Assembly: GCF_030272615.1 (NCBI RefSeq)
Contig: NC_081410.1
Coordinates: 227,266,915 to 227,330,914, forward strand
Length of the DNA stretch: 64,000 nt
Source of the DNA: Cryptomeria japonica
Taxonomy: Eukaryota; Streptophyta; Pinopsida; Cupressales; Cupressaceae
Reading direction: 5' to 3'
Shown here: one piece after another, positions 37,845 through 49,779 of the stretch
Numbering within the stretch: the first letter of the stretch is position 1
Layout of the letters: every line of letters starts with the position of its first letter
Program-made: the position numbers and the translations under genes
Notes under the pieces: generated by a model
Told to the model about the DNA's origin: nothing
Database searches by the model: none
What the model saw: the letters and a program-made list of their open reading frames with translations, nothing else

Positions 37845-39133
37845 GACAACAATGGAAAAGGGAACTATCAGGGTCTCTCACCTCCTTGTATTTGTCGGTC
37901 ACTGTCAGATATTATTCTCCCTTTTTTCTATTTACCAGATGCATCTCCTCATTTGATACCAATTGGTACAATTTCTCAAGCTAATACTCTTGAGATGGAG
38001 GAGTCAACCATCAACTGACACCAATTAAATATGCAAAGCTGATATTAATTGTTAAAGCACTCAATTATAGAAATATGTGTCAGTGAACATTGCTTATCTT
38101 TCGGTCAGACTGCATCATCTCTTGTTTGATCCCAAATTTCTTTAGAATCAAGTGTGATTGTACTATGAATACAACCAACTAGATGAAGAGTAGATACCCC
38201 TAAACATGAAATTCTCTTGGGTATTCCTATATTAATTTCCTTCATGTGCAGTCAGTACACTCACAAGTTCAAGCATGTTGGCTCTGCTCCACAAGAACTT
38301 GAAGTCCCCCTGAGTCAGGAATCTCAGGTTCACATTGCTGGTCAGGTCTAAAAATGGGGCTCTAATCAACTCCACATATCGGTTGAGCTGTGCATATGTG
38401 ATCATTTGACAATCTTTCAACTTCATTATATCCACCACAACCTATGACATGATCTTGGATCTTCAAAATGCCATACAATGTTATCATCATGCCATGAATC
38501 AAACCGGTTAGCCCAAAAATATGTATGCCTGCATGATCAACAATCAGGCCAACATATGTGTTTAAGGTCTTTTCTAATACCACGTGAGACATAAACTCCA
38601 CATTCCATGCTAGTACGACTAATGCAATTATCTTCAACCTCATTGTCTTACATAACCTGCAAGTACCTATTAGCATTCATACCGGTAACATCTTGTACAT
38701 ATCGGTTTCTTGTACTGGTCCATTATCTCTACCAGAGCATCTTTCTCTAACTCCTATCATCTTTTTGTCACTTTGCTTCTGATCCCAAATGCAATTTTTT
38801 CATCCATTGACAAATGTAGTAGAGATCCATCTCTGATCTGTAGGTATGTGGCCAAGGTAGCCACTACACACACTTGCCATCTCATTTCCTTCCTCTATAC
38901 CAACAACACCTTGTTCTTTAGTCTATCCTCTTCCACTAAGGGGGTGAATAATGTGATCAATGTGTAACTCCCCCTAAGGTCCCACATCTCCTTTAAACTT
39001 GAGGAGATATCACCTATGCTTTGAATGCACACTACTGGTCCAAGGTCACATCTTCTTGCTTCTTCCTCCATACCTGCATGGTCTCAAACTTTTTCCCATT
39101 TTCACTCCTGGGAGTAGGTCTTACCTTCTTCTA
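37845..39133 (-). other. Degenerate internal region of the minus-strand Copia element
   Basis: Where pol and any extra ORF should lie there are only short, interrupted frames (for example minus-strand 38676-38362 and 38438-38232) with no recognised motif. A large deletion of pol is inferred. Confidence 0.45.
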
Positions 39134-40116
39134 CTAATTTTTCCTTTCATTTTTGGGTCCTACATCATATTTGACATCAGTGCTACAGTAGCACACAACA
39201 TCCATGCCAATCTCATGATTGGGGAACCTTCTAGCATATTGGTTTGACCATCTTCTTTTGGTCATGTTGTTGTATCCTGCAACCGGAACCAGTGGACCAC
39301 TTGATCTTGTAGGAATAAAACCTCTTCTACTTTTGTTCCATGCAACATTTTGTCTCTCATATTCTCTATATCCATTTCTATTTTGAGCATAACTACTACA
39401 CTGGTAGTCATGTGATTGCAAGTTCATCCTTTTGCAGTTATGACTTTTATGGCCAAAGCCATAACACCTCCAATAGATGACATTATTATTTCTAGGAGGA
39501 ACATACTATCTATTCCTAGACTTCACTTTGCATTCATCTTCCCTATGGTCGTATTCTTTGCATGCAAAAGAGTAACCAGAGAGAGGGGGCAAATAACTTA
39601 CAATTTTTTTTTTCCATGCTTGAGGAGATCTTACCAGTATAGTATCTCCATTTCTGCTTCTCCGAGGATGAATCTTGGATTGTCCACACTCTACAAATAT
39701 TCCATTCATTTTCTCCTTTTCCCATACTTGCTTTGTCTTGTGGGAAGTAGTGTTTCCTTGTCTTCTATGGTAGGAGGTCTTCTATGTTGTCTTCTCATGT
39801 TCTTGCTTTCGGTGAAGTTGCCTTCTCTCAACTTTCCTTTTCCTTTTGGATCTGCATTATTTATCCTTGCAGTACTGGTCTTCTTCTTCATGTCCTCACT
39901 GGCTGTAGTTAGATTTATCTTCTTTCTTGGAGCATTTCTAACTGTGAAGGTCTGACCCTTACCATTTCCATTTGAGGAGACAAATTAAATATCTTTGTGG
40001 GAGGTCTCCTTTCTTGTAGAGAATTCATCAACAACATATCCTAACCCTACGATATCCTTGGAATGTTTTTGTTGATTCAACATTTTATCCAAGGCTTCAG
40101 TGCTGCTTGTTTAATA
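39134..40116 (-). pseudogene. Copia gag, C-terminal part with zinc knuckles
   Basis: This continues the gag interrupted at 51580 by the Gypsy insertion. Reading down from 40116 over several frames: MLNQQKHSKDIVGLGYVVDE, then KGQTFTVRNAPRKKINL, a Lys/Arg-rich stretch, the first knuckle (ACKEYDHREDEC, near 39545), the second (CWRCYGFGHKSHNC, near 39450), SRRGFIPTRSSGPLVPVAGY, and a damaged third knuckle (VVCYCSTDVKYDVGPK). Frameshifts and stops are present. The layout of coiled coil, basic linker and several knuckles is the same as in the plus-strand element at 25868-27220. Confidence 0.75.
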
Positions 40117-40467
40117 TGAAAGTGGATAAAACAATATTGAAAGACTAAATGAATTCAACCACAAAACCCTAGCCTAACAACAACAAAGATCCACCATAAC
40201 ATATGAAGATTACCTAAGACAATGCAAATCAAATGAAATCACAAAGATTATACCATCACATGTCCACTAGGGTTTGGATCTCCATTCTTCCTATCTCCAT
40301 TGATCTTGCTTGATATATTTGCTCTCAGTTTTTATGTGTGCACAAGAACTCAACAAAGAACAGAAATGTGGTTGCAAGTAGGCTTGATCACATATGAAAG
40401 TTTGAAAGCGTAGTCGAGTAGTCAATTGATCAGAATGCATAGGGTTGATAAATGAAGGAAGAAACTC

Positions 40468-40475
40468 CTTATATA
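40468..40475 (-). promoter_or_regulatory. TATA box of the Gypsy LTR (left copy)
   Basis: TATATAAG on the minus strand, conserved at the matching place in the right LTR (51150-51157). Confidence 0.55.
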
Positions 40476-40633
40476 GAAGACACTATAAGAAATGGAGGGA
40501 TAATATTGAGAGGTGTAAAAGATAAATGGTCGGCTATGATTAGAGGGTAGGTAAAGGAAATAAGAAAATAATGAAAGGGTAGGTAGTGTAGGAATTAAGA
40601 GATGAATGACATGTGTCATAGGTAGAAAAGGTT

Positions 40634-40872
40634 AATAAATTAATTAAATAAATAAAGATTTATTTAATTAATAGAAGAAATGGGATCAATTAAATAAATA
40701 AAAGTATTTATTTAATTTAGGAAAAGGGGAAATTAAAAAAATAAATGTATTTATTTAAATGAGAAATAAGGCCAGAAGAGGATAAATGAATTAATTAAAT
40801 AAATAGATTTATTTAATTAATAGAAGAATTATGCTAAAATAATTAAATAAATAAAGATATTTATATAATTAG
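40634..40872. repeat. Array of about five AT hairpins in LTR U3
   Basis: Units of the type AATTAAATAAATA...TATTTATTTAATT, each self-complementary, are separated by short GA-rich spacers. The same array lies in the right LTR at about 51316-51560. Confidence 0.85.
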
Positions 40873-40896
40873 ACATGACAATTTTAGGTGTCTACA

Positions 40897-40910
40897 TTTT
40901 GCCCCTCTTT
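40897..40910 (-). other. Polypurine tract of the Gypsy element
   Basis: AAAGAGGGGCAAAA on the minus strand, directly before the 3' LTR start. Confidence 0.8.
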
Positions 40911-41120
40911 GAGACAATGCAGCTTGTTGCATTGTTTCAAAGAAGATAATATGAACTGATACAAAGTTGCCCCAAGATGGGAATGATATGCCCGCTCGAT
41001 ATATTGGATGAAAATGTCTGAAAAGATCATAGACAATCTCTCGATAAGAAAGAAAGGCTAGAATGGAATGACCGGATAGAGTGATAGAGTCACAGGATAA
41101 AGAAGACTGACTTGGGAGAC

Positions 41121-41168
41121 TAGGGCTAGGGCTAGGGCTAGGGCTAGGGCTAGGGCTAGGGATAGGGC
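41121..41168. repeat. (TAGGGC)8 hexamer repeat
   Basis: Eight consecutive hexamers, the seventh reading TAGGGA. It lies in the 3' non-coding region of the Gypsy element. Confidence 0.95.
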
Positions 41169-41744
41169 AGTCTATAAGATAGACCACGAAGGAAAACATC
41201 CTCATTGTCATCCACACATCCAAGAGATCAGAGTGCGGAGAGAGACTAGAGCAGTAGTAGTCAACAACGATGGCATTGGTGCATAGATTCGATCACATTC
41301 ACCGATTTCAGAGGCTAGCAGATGCAGGAGAGCCAGTGAGTACCACAAAACCTCCTTGTACCTTATTGCATTAATTGTTGTCATAAATGCATGTTAGGTA
41401 GGGTAATAAATGTGCATTAGGTATGTCTAGAAAAAAATGTCAAGTGGGGTAAAAATGTCAAGGTGTGTTTGCATTGGTGTCAAGCGTGTTTGGGTAGGCT
41501 AGGCACATTTGTGTCATGAATGCGCATTAATGTCTTCAAGGTCGAATCGACCATTCTATAATGAACATACGTTGCCAATTGGATAAGCTGCTGAGAGGAT
41601 ACACTCAAGCAGGTCCTCTAGGTAAGGCTAGGATAGCAGATAGGGCTAGGATTGACAATTCTGTGATAGAACATACGTTGCCAATTAGGAAACTACTCAA
41701 GAGGATACACTCAAGCAAAGGCCCTAGGATAAGATAGATCGAGG

Positions 41745-42020
41745 CACTTTGTGATGAACAAGGAATGCCAAAACATAGTACTTTGTGATGAACAAGGAGT
41801 ACTAAAAAGAGCAGCACTTTGTGATGAACAGGGAGTGCAAATATGAGCAGCACTTTGTGATGAATAGGGAGTGCAAAAACACATAGTACTTTGTGATGAA
41901 CATGGAGTACCACTAGGATAAATAGCAACACTTTGTGATGAACAATGAGTGTCACTAGGATAAAGTACCATAAGCACTAGGATAATAAGCAACATTTTGT
42001 GATTAACAGGGAATGCCACT
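41745..42020. repeat. Minisatellite built on CACTTTGTGATGAACAAGGA
   Basis: Seven imperfect units with the core CACTTTGTGATGAACA(G)GGAGT, at about 41747, 41780, 41814, 41851, 41887, 41930 and 41990. The minus-strand ORFs rich in HHKVL and CSSQS are read-through of this repeat, not genes. Confidence 0.85.
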
Positions 42021-42109
42021 ATGATTGACACAACTAATTTGCTTGACTGCAAGAGGACCTACCTATGTTGGAGTCACGAGAGAGATTCCCGTCGACTTAG
42101 AGTTTGTGA

Positions 42110-42574
42110 GCAGAGCTGATAGTTGAGGAGAGAGCAATGGTTCAGGCTATGGGTCTGCGATATATTCTGTATGTGCCTAAGTTTCGGGTGAACATGGGGT
42201 TGCTGACTGTGTTGGCTGAGAGATGACACTCAGAGACTTGTATGTTTCATTTGTCGATGGGTGAGATGATAGTCACCTTAGAGGATGTTTACAGGATTCT
42301 GAGGATACCAATTGATGGGGAGTTAGTACCCTACGATTGAGACAGAGACAAGGATGCACTGAGATGAGTGTTTCGGGATCCAGGAATGGAGATGAGGGCT
42401 AGACATGTGGCTTGGGATACCATGACACAGACTGGATTAGCACTACCAATAGTACTGGCAGGAGTGATCAGTGGGTTCCTCTGTCTGGATAGGGCGACAC
42501 GAGGATTGGTTGTAGCCATATGTATTTTGACATCATTGTATCATGAAATTTATGATTTTTTGAGATATATATGA
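42110..42574 (+). pseudogene. Plant mobile domain ORF, antisense within the Gypsy element
   Basis: In one plus-strand frame: ERAMVQAMGLRYILYVPKFR, VNMGLLTVLAER*HSETCMF, HLSMGEMIVTLEDVYRILRI, PIDGELVPYD, then RARHVAWDTMTQTGLALPIV. This matches the plant mobile domain (PMD, aminotransferase-like) core: W-HPET-x-x-FH-x-x-x-GE-x-x-x-TLEDV-x-x-x-x-x-LPIDG. PMD proteins occur in plants both as host genes linked to TE silencing and within transposons. TGA codons at 42224 (where the consensus has Trp), 42338 and 42365, and a stop at 42572, show decay. The ORF runs opposite to gag and protease, between the pol remnant and the 3' LTR. An ATG-headed plus-strand stretch at 41271 (MALVHRFDHIHRFQRLADAG) could be an upstream exon, but that is speculative. 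Confidence 0.78.
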
Positions 42575-44120
42575 GATGATTCATCTTTGCGGCAACTATA
42601 TGTATGTGTACCTATGTGATGCTGCTTCTATGTGATGCATGTTTCTGTATGATGCTTATGATATGGATGCAAATATGTACATGATGAAATGCAATATTTT
42701 TGTTCTTTTATGTTTTAAATGCTATGCCAATTCAAATGTGAATGTATGAAATGTAGATGAATATGATGAGAATGTAGAATGTGCTAGCATGTGTTGTGTG
42801 TAGGATGTGATGCAATTGTGATATCTATATGTATGTATGAAATTATTATATGTGGTAATGCAGGTGCAACTACATGAAATGCAAATATTTTTGGCATGTC
42901 ATTATACTCAGTCATGTGATAGAAAGCTACACGGACTCAAGAAGGACGATGGAAGTAAATCAAGAAAGGGGGATGGAAGATAGAGGATATGAAAGTGAAA
43001 GAGCTTCTTGTGTGTTATCATCATTGAGCTTTATTATGGCAAAATAGGTTATGACAATCCAGATATATGTTCGACCTAGAAAGTCATTGTACCTATTTGC
43101 ATGGAGATCAGACAATTGCAAACAAGGAATGCCCTAGTTCACACTAGACCCACAATATCCTCATATCCTTGGACAAGTCATAGCATTACTAAGAGACAAT
43201 CCACTAGAAAACAAATAAAAATAGGTGACGATACCCCATCCTCTCCTTTCTAGTCAAAGACATCCTGGAGATAGAATCTCTAGTCAAAGACATCTTGAAA
43301 AAGCTAAAAGACATGTCACCCGAAAGATAAAATCAAAAGAAAACCAAGACTTGACACCAACATCCACTATAGTCCTCAAGTTTAGTGTCTCTTGTCACTT
43401 GTATAAGTCTATTTGATTGTGGTCACAATGTTTACTTTCACAAAAGGATAGATAGCACTGAACCATAATGTTGTCTGAGTCTGTTGAGAGATTTGATTTG
43501 TTGAAGTCCATTGTTATTGCCGTGTCTCATCTGAAACTGATTGAATCCATGAAATTGATACTTTATTGTGGATTGGCGATGCAAGTGTTGCTTTATTGCG
43601 AACTGTGCATGGATAGATTGAAGAAAATTGGAAGAAACTGTACTCTTCGAAACGTGCGACGCTCTCATTTCCACACCCATCACTAGATGTAGGATTTTCC
43701 TTAGCCACAGATAGGAGCTGATTTATTATGGATGGAAAGGGGTGAAAAGGAGGTTTTATTATGGAAGATAAATAACAAGCCATGATGGGAATGAGTAAGT
43801 TTATTATCGATGGATAGGTTGTGAGTGTGTGCAAAGTGAAAGGATGAAAGTGAATCCTGAAGGAGGGAGGAGCAATGTCTCTACGCATGGCGCCGATGAC
43901 CCAGTTTTCACCATGGTACTTGCCCAGGGTGCCACCGAAGTGGTTTTCACCATTGGACGAAATGTTTTCTGTTTTTCAATTTTTTCAATTTTTTTGTGTC
44001 ACAAGGCATCTGTTTACCAGTTTTTCACCAAGTAACGATTTTTTTATGTTCATGATTTTTTTGTATTTTGAATTTTTTTTTGATTTTTTTTGTATTTTTG
44101 AATTAGGATATTCCAAAGAG
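42575..44120. other. 3' non-coding region of the Gypsy element
   Basis: AT-rich, no recognised motif on either strand. Poly-T-rich sequence lies next to the integrase remnant (about 43975-44100). Confidence 0.5.
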
Positions 44121-44370
44121 CTATGTGTAAAACCTGCAAAGGTTCATGTTGTTGATATGATCCTCCAAAGGTTCACCCTCTGTGGTTGAGAGCTGATATG
44201 CACCGGATGCATAGGCCATTGTGATGATGTAAGGACCAAGCCAATTTGGTTCGAACTTGCCCTTCTTCTCTCCATCTTGCTGATTCTTAGGATTTTCTTT
44301 GAGAACTAAGTCACCCACCTAAAATGTGTGAGGCTTTACCTTATGATTGTAGCTACATTTTTTCTTGACT
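44121..44370 (-). pseudogene. Gypsy integrase, C-terminal remnant
   Basis: YNHKVKPHTF, a TAG stop, then VGDLVLKENPKNQQ, GKFEPNWLGPYIITMAYASG, AYQLSTTEGEPLEDHINNMN and LCRFYT, ending in a stop at 44121. This is the typical last 70 residues of a Ty3/Gypsy Pol (GKF-PNW-GPY motif). The sequence upstream (44380-44765), in the same frame, shows no integrase core, RNase H or RT motif, so the remainder of pol was deleted and replaced or scrambled. Confidence 0.85.
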
Positions 44371-44798
44371 GAATGAGGTTTAGCTTGAGTGATTGTCTTC
44401 CTTGATAAAGGAACTAAGATAGAATTACTAGCGTGTGGACTACACAAGCCCGTATGCGTGTCACTTGAAGAAGTATGGGCATACCTAACAACAAATTCCT
44501 TCGAGGAAACTCCATTAAAGGTCCATGATGTATCGCCAGAATGGAAAGGATGTGTGGAACAAGTGGATGAGTTATGAAGGCTTATGATTGTGAAAAGAAG
44601 TGAAAGTAGGATAGCATGATGGAGACTCAGGATCAACAAGTATGTTTTTTGACTTAAAATTGTAGAACTTTTGCCCCCAGTTATTTTGATATTAGGGGAG
44701 ATCAACTCTTGTTCTTTTTGCTTCATAGGATTTTTATCCTTGACTTTGATTTTTGCAGAGTCCAATAGCTTTTGATTTTGATTTGGACTAAAGGAATT

Positions 44799-47700
44799 TT
44801 ATTTATTTTTGACTTTTAGAGTTTTCTTTTCAAAACTTGATTTTTGATCCCCAATTAGTAAGGGCTTTTGTGATTCTTGTTGGTCCAAGTCTGGGAGCCG
44901 AGTGGAAATGGAATGAGTGGATGAAATGGTAAAGCTATGTGAGTTTTCAAGAGGTTTGGTGATATGCTCAATAGATTCATTGTTGGAACCACTCTTAGGA
45001 CTACTGATATCAAGAGATGCATGCACCACTGGAGGAGATTTGCATTCAGACTTAGTAGCCACAACACTAGGTGGTTCATACCCAGTTCCTTGACATTGCA
45101 AATTGTTTGTAGGTTGTTCATGTTGATTGAATGTGTTAGGAGATAGTGGGAGTTGATCAACATGAAAGATATACTCATCACATCCCATGTCTTTAAACTT
45201 GAACTTTTCTTTGATCTCTGCTTGTTTTGATGTAGAAGCTTTCAAGGATTCAGGATCCACATATGCTGATGATGGAATTGCTTCTCTATTGACTAGGACT
45301 GTTATTTCTGATCTAGGTTGTAGATTGTTGCAATATATGAATGGGTTCGGATCAACTTTGACGGTCACTTCAACTCCATTGTGTGGAAACTTGATACATC
45401 GATGATATGTAGATGGTACTACACTCATCTCATGAATCCATGGACGTTCTAGCAATATGATGTATGTGAGATCAAGGTCTAGGACTTGACAAACCACATC
45501 CTTTGTAACTGGCCCAACCTTGAGAGGCAAAGTGACCATGCCTTTGGATGAGTGCTCTTCGTCATCATATGCTTTGATGGTAATTTTATTTGTAGGATTC
45601 ACAGATTTTTCAGAATATCCCAATTGTATTATTATGTTCAAAGTACAAATGTTCAGACCTGCTCCTCCATCTATCAGGACTCATTTTATTCGATGTTTGT
45701 GTAGGAAGGCTTCAATGTGTAAAGGTGCATTATGTGGTTGGCTCACAAAGGCGTCGTCAGATTTTGTAAATGTGAGGGAGTTTGGAACAGAAAGGTATCC
45801 CACCATGGCTTGAAACTGGTCCATGTTCAGATCAATAGGAATAGAAGTGTCTCTCAAGATTTTGTCAAGAATGGCTTTATGTGCAAGGGATATGCGTAAG
45901 AGCTCGAGGATGGAGATAAGCGCAGGTGTCTTCCCTAACTGTTCTACAAGGTCATACTCAGGTTTGGTTGATGAGGAAGCTATGTTTTTAGCTGGAGCAC
46001 CTTGCAAAGTGAATTTACCTCGACAAGTTGTAACATTACATTCAGAGGTAGGTTCAGAAGAAGATCCAATGCCTTTTAGGACAATCTTGGGTTTTTGGGT
46101 AAAATTCTCAGGCATTTTGTCCTTGATGACATAATTGTCCATTGAAATGTGATTGATAGTTGAATCATAGTTATAAGATGCTCTGGTATAGTTGGTTTGG
46201 TCATCTGCGGCTTTAGCTTTTCCCTTTTCATGTTTTGGGAATGGTTCCTTAAACATCTCATGTTCTTGATTGGATGAGTGTCCTTCAATCTCAATGTCAC
46301 CTCTATCAATGAGATCTTGTACGATGTTCTTTAGTCGATGACAATTTCCTATTTTATGACCCTTGCTCTTATGAAATTCACAATACTCATCGTCATTCCA
46401 CCAATTTGGTTTGACCTTTGGCTCATATGGAGGTAGATTTGAAATTGTTATTATATTGTTTGCCACTAGCTTTTTGAAAACTGTCTCTAGTGGTTCTCCC
46501 AATGGAATGTACTTCCTTTGTGATTTGGAAGTTGTTTGAGTATTCACTTGATTGTTTGTAGAGCTTGATCCCAAAAAAATGATTTTGGGTCGTATTGTAT
46601 TGGCATCCACAACACCATCATTGACTGTGTTCTTGTTTTTATTCCAAAATCTTGGCTTGTCTTTTCCTTTATAGTCCTCTTTGTTTTCTTTGAATATTTT
46701 GATGATGCCTTGCTCAATTAGGACCTTTTCTGTCGCTAAGCCTTTTCAATGACATCCTTGAAGGTGGACAAACAAGATTTTCTCAAGTCATAATCAATGT
46801 CTTTGTTAATATTCTGAGTGAACATCTCTACCATTTGTTTTTGTGGAATTTCACAAGAGCATCTGCTGGCTAGATTTCTCCATCTTTGTAAAAATAATGA
46901 AAAAGATTCTCCATCCTTTTGTTTGGTGTTGCACAAAGTAGTGTCAATATGTCTATCTCTATGTTGTATGAGAAATGTTGGATAAATGCCTCTGCTAGAT
47001 CACCCCAAGACTTAATTCCAGGTGGGAGTTGGGAGAACCATTCCCTAGCTTGATCACCTAAGCTCTGTGAGAATAATCTCATAAAAAATGTCTCTTCTGC
47101 TGCTACCTCAATGCAAGCTATGAAAAATTGTCTTATATGTGCCTTAGGATCCCCTTTTCCTCTATACTTATCAAATTTAGGTTTCACAAAGTGCGTAGGA
47201 AATGGAGGCATTGGAATTCTTTTGTCAAATAGATAAGGACATATGTCTCTAATTGTGTAAGTTGGCTTCGATGTATTTATGTCCTCCATTTTCTTTTGTA
47301 AGTCCTTGATTTGTTGTTCCAAATTGTTCTTAGGTGGAGATCGACTTCTTAGACCATATCCCATGCTCGAGCCACCAGGTGGAGGAGGAGCATGTTGCAT
47401 ATATGGATGATATTGATCATACACATGTTCATATGGAGGAGGTCTATAGTGATGTTGCATATATGGACCACTTGGTATAGAGTCATGATGAGGAACGAAA
47501 TATCTATTTTGTCCATGTATACCATACTCTACAGGCATGTCATGAGTTTGTTCTAGTGTTTTACCCCCAAATTTGACGCGGGGTTTCCTTGTGTCCAAAT
47601 TTTGATCATGCCTTTGGATATCCAATTTCCTTGGTGGTTGATCCTTAGCATTGGTACGTGATTGAGCATATTTTTCTGCATAAGACTTCCATAATGGTCT

Positions 47701-48231
47701 ACGAAGGTGAGTATCATATGCTTGACCATGTGTGTATGGGACCTCAGGTTTTTGAAAAAAAGATGATGGTGATTGAGGCACAAGATATGGTCCTCTATTG
47801 CCTCCACTATTAGGCCTCCTTTGATCCATGTTGAGGTGAGGTTGTTGCAAAGGTTGATTTTCCATTATTTGAGACATGTCAAAATCATGAGGGATCTTAG
47901 CTCCACTTTGTGCCATCACTTGTAAGAAATATTGTCTATCTCTCCTCATTATTTCCTCAACCAATCGATTGAAACGGGGATCCATAATGGAGTCTTCCAC
48001 TTTTGCTGAATGTACTAAAAAGTTATCCATATTGTCATTGTGTGTATCATTGTTGTTTGCAGTATCCATGTTCTCAACATTTGGAATGCTTCTATAAGCA
48101 TCCATGTCAAGTAATGTAGTATGATCAAAATTGAAAAAGATATCATTGTCATACTCATAGGAACTCATGTTTGCGGACTCTTGAGCCTCTTTAGTTTCTC
48201 TCCTAGATTTTTGGGAACATGTTTCAACCAT
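44799..48231 (-). pseudogene. Gypsy gag-protease, decayed
   Basis: From 48231 the frame MVETCSQKSRRETKEAQES leads through a His/Pro/Tyr-rich region and a Gly/Pro loop (APPPPGGSSMGYGLRSRSPP) to the retrotransposon Gag core: YLFDKRIPMPPFPTHFVKPK, GKGDPKAHIRQFFIACIEVA, LGDQAREWFSQLPPGIKSW. A frameshift near 46930 moves it to DGESFSLFLQRWRNLASRC. A one-base deletion near 46740 shifts it again to VLIEQGIIKIFKENKEDYKG, and a CEFHKSKGHKIGNC knuckle-like motif follows (near 46370). A TGA at 45681-45683 precedes the protease site VLIDGGAGLNIC and LERPWIHEM. DGG in place of DSG or DTG fits Tat-type elements. The frame ends at 44799 in a Ser-rich tail. The Gag would form particles and the protease mature the polyprotein; this copy cannot. 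Confidence 0.9.
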
Positions 48232-49779
48232 GAACTAGGTCTTGACCAAGATGTGTGAGACTAGATGAAAATGAAAAGAGTATGAAAGACTAAGAGTTGG
48301 ATGAAATGTAAATGAATCTGAGGTGTACTTGCAATGTCCAAAGTGTAAGACCAAGTATGTATGTAGTAGAGTAGGTGTGGCTTCCAAAGAGATGATAGTT
48401 TCTCTTGATGAGGTAAGTTGACCTTGACTCTAAGTAAGACCAAATGAGACCCAAAGGTGATAGACCTTGATGAGGGACCACTTAGCAAAATGTTGTTGTA
48501 TGTAGTGTGTTGACAAAGTATGATGAGGACAAGCAAGTGGCCTTTTGACTCAAGTTTAGACAAATGTGAATGTAATGCAAGGTGTAAAGCAATGATGAAC
48601 TTTGTGAGACCCAAAGACAGGTTGAATGCTAGATGAAAACCTGGAGAAATAACCTAGGAAGCTCAAGAATTGTGAAACTAATTGCTCTTGTATGTTGGAC
48701 TGTAAGTTTTTCCAATTTGTGAAGTTGTTTGTTGTGACCCAATCTGAATTTTTGACTATTTTTCCGTGACAAGAGGACACAATGTTGATGAAGACTCAAT
48801 GTTTGCAAGTGTTTAGACTCAAAATGACTCAAAGAAAAGTGTGTTATTTGATGTAAAATTGTTTTGCATACACTTGAAGACACAAAAGACACAATGTTTT
48901 GATGTTTGATCTTGAATGTTTGATTGTTCAAAGGAAGACACGCACAATTCCTATGGCTGGAAAGGACAATAGTTGTTGATCCCACATGGGGTTTCCCTTG
49001 AGGCTACGCTATTCAGAGTGTATACTTAGATGCTTGACCCCACTGGCTCCACCCTTGGCACTCACTTCTCGGGGCAGTCAAATATCAGTCCCCATGAAAA
49101 CTCCCTATGGCGAACTTTGTATCTCTACTAAGAACCATATGTGTGTGGGTTGCTCTAGAGGTCTGACCTCCTGACCCAACAACTAGAAGGATTTTGGCTT
49201 CTAAAACAAAAAGGTGCTAGTAAGGGCATCTGCTCGTGTGGCCATACATACAAAACTTTCAGCTCTGTAAATGCAGAAGGCTCCCAGCTAGTAGGGGTTA
49301 CGCCTTACAAATGATCAAATAAATTTGATCAAACGGGTTTATGGGGAGACATAGTGTCAGTATGAACTAATCAGCACACATTATCCATAGTTTTCACCAT
49401 GAATACAATTGTTTATAGTGGTTCGGAGGAGGATGGATTTTCCTTGCTATCACTTGGGTCGTTCTCTCCTCACTAGTAGTCTTAATGACCACACAGGGAG
49501 ACATGCCCTCTAAAGATTAAACAAAAAGAGCCTATTGCTCAAAACACAAAAGACACTAGTTCAATTTTAGTGCACCAATTGAAGTGTTTGCTAGTCTATG
49601 AAAACAAGGCACACAATAAAGATCAAAAACCCTTTCCAAGGTCCTACAACAAAGATCTATTAGTAGTTTGGATTGTTTGAAATGATCACCCCTTCTTGCA
49701 AGCACACAAGTTAGGTAAATTTTAGATCCAAAAGACTTTGTGAAATAGGGGCCTTCAACAATGCATTTTTTTGACCAAT
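48232..49779 (-). other. Gypsy 5' leader, distal part
   Basis: Untranslated region between gag and the leader repeats. No ORF with a recognised motif. The stretch 48960-49350 is less AT-rich than its surroundings. Confidence 0.55.

Larger units (their letters stand above)
40117..40896 (-). repeat. 3' LTR of the Gypsy element
   Basis: Read on the minus strand it starts TGTAGACACCTAAAATTGTC after an AAAGAGGGGCAAAA tract and ends CCACTTTCA. It is 780 bp long and nearly the same as the right LTR. A TATA box (TATATAAG, plus 40468-40475) is conserved in both copies. The U3 part contains AT-rich hairpin repeats (40634-40872). Confidence 0.92.

Noticed and set aside
39416-39955. 179-codon plus-strand ORF with hydrophobic stretches
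   Set aside because: Antisense to the zinc-knuckle part of Copia gag, which is supported by CCHC motifs on the minus strand.
41121-41168. Interstitial telomere repeat
   Set aside because: The unit is TAGGGC, not the plant TTTAGGG.
41605-42052. Minus-strand ORFs rich in HHKVL and CSSQS
   Set aside because: Read-through of the CACTTTGTGATGAAC minisatellite.
43875-44189. 104-codon plus-strand Phe-rich ORF resembling membrane segments
   Set aside because: Product of poly-T runs antisense to the integrase remnant.
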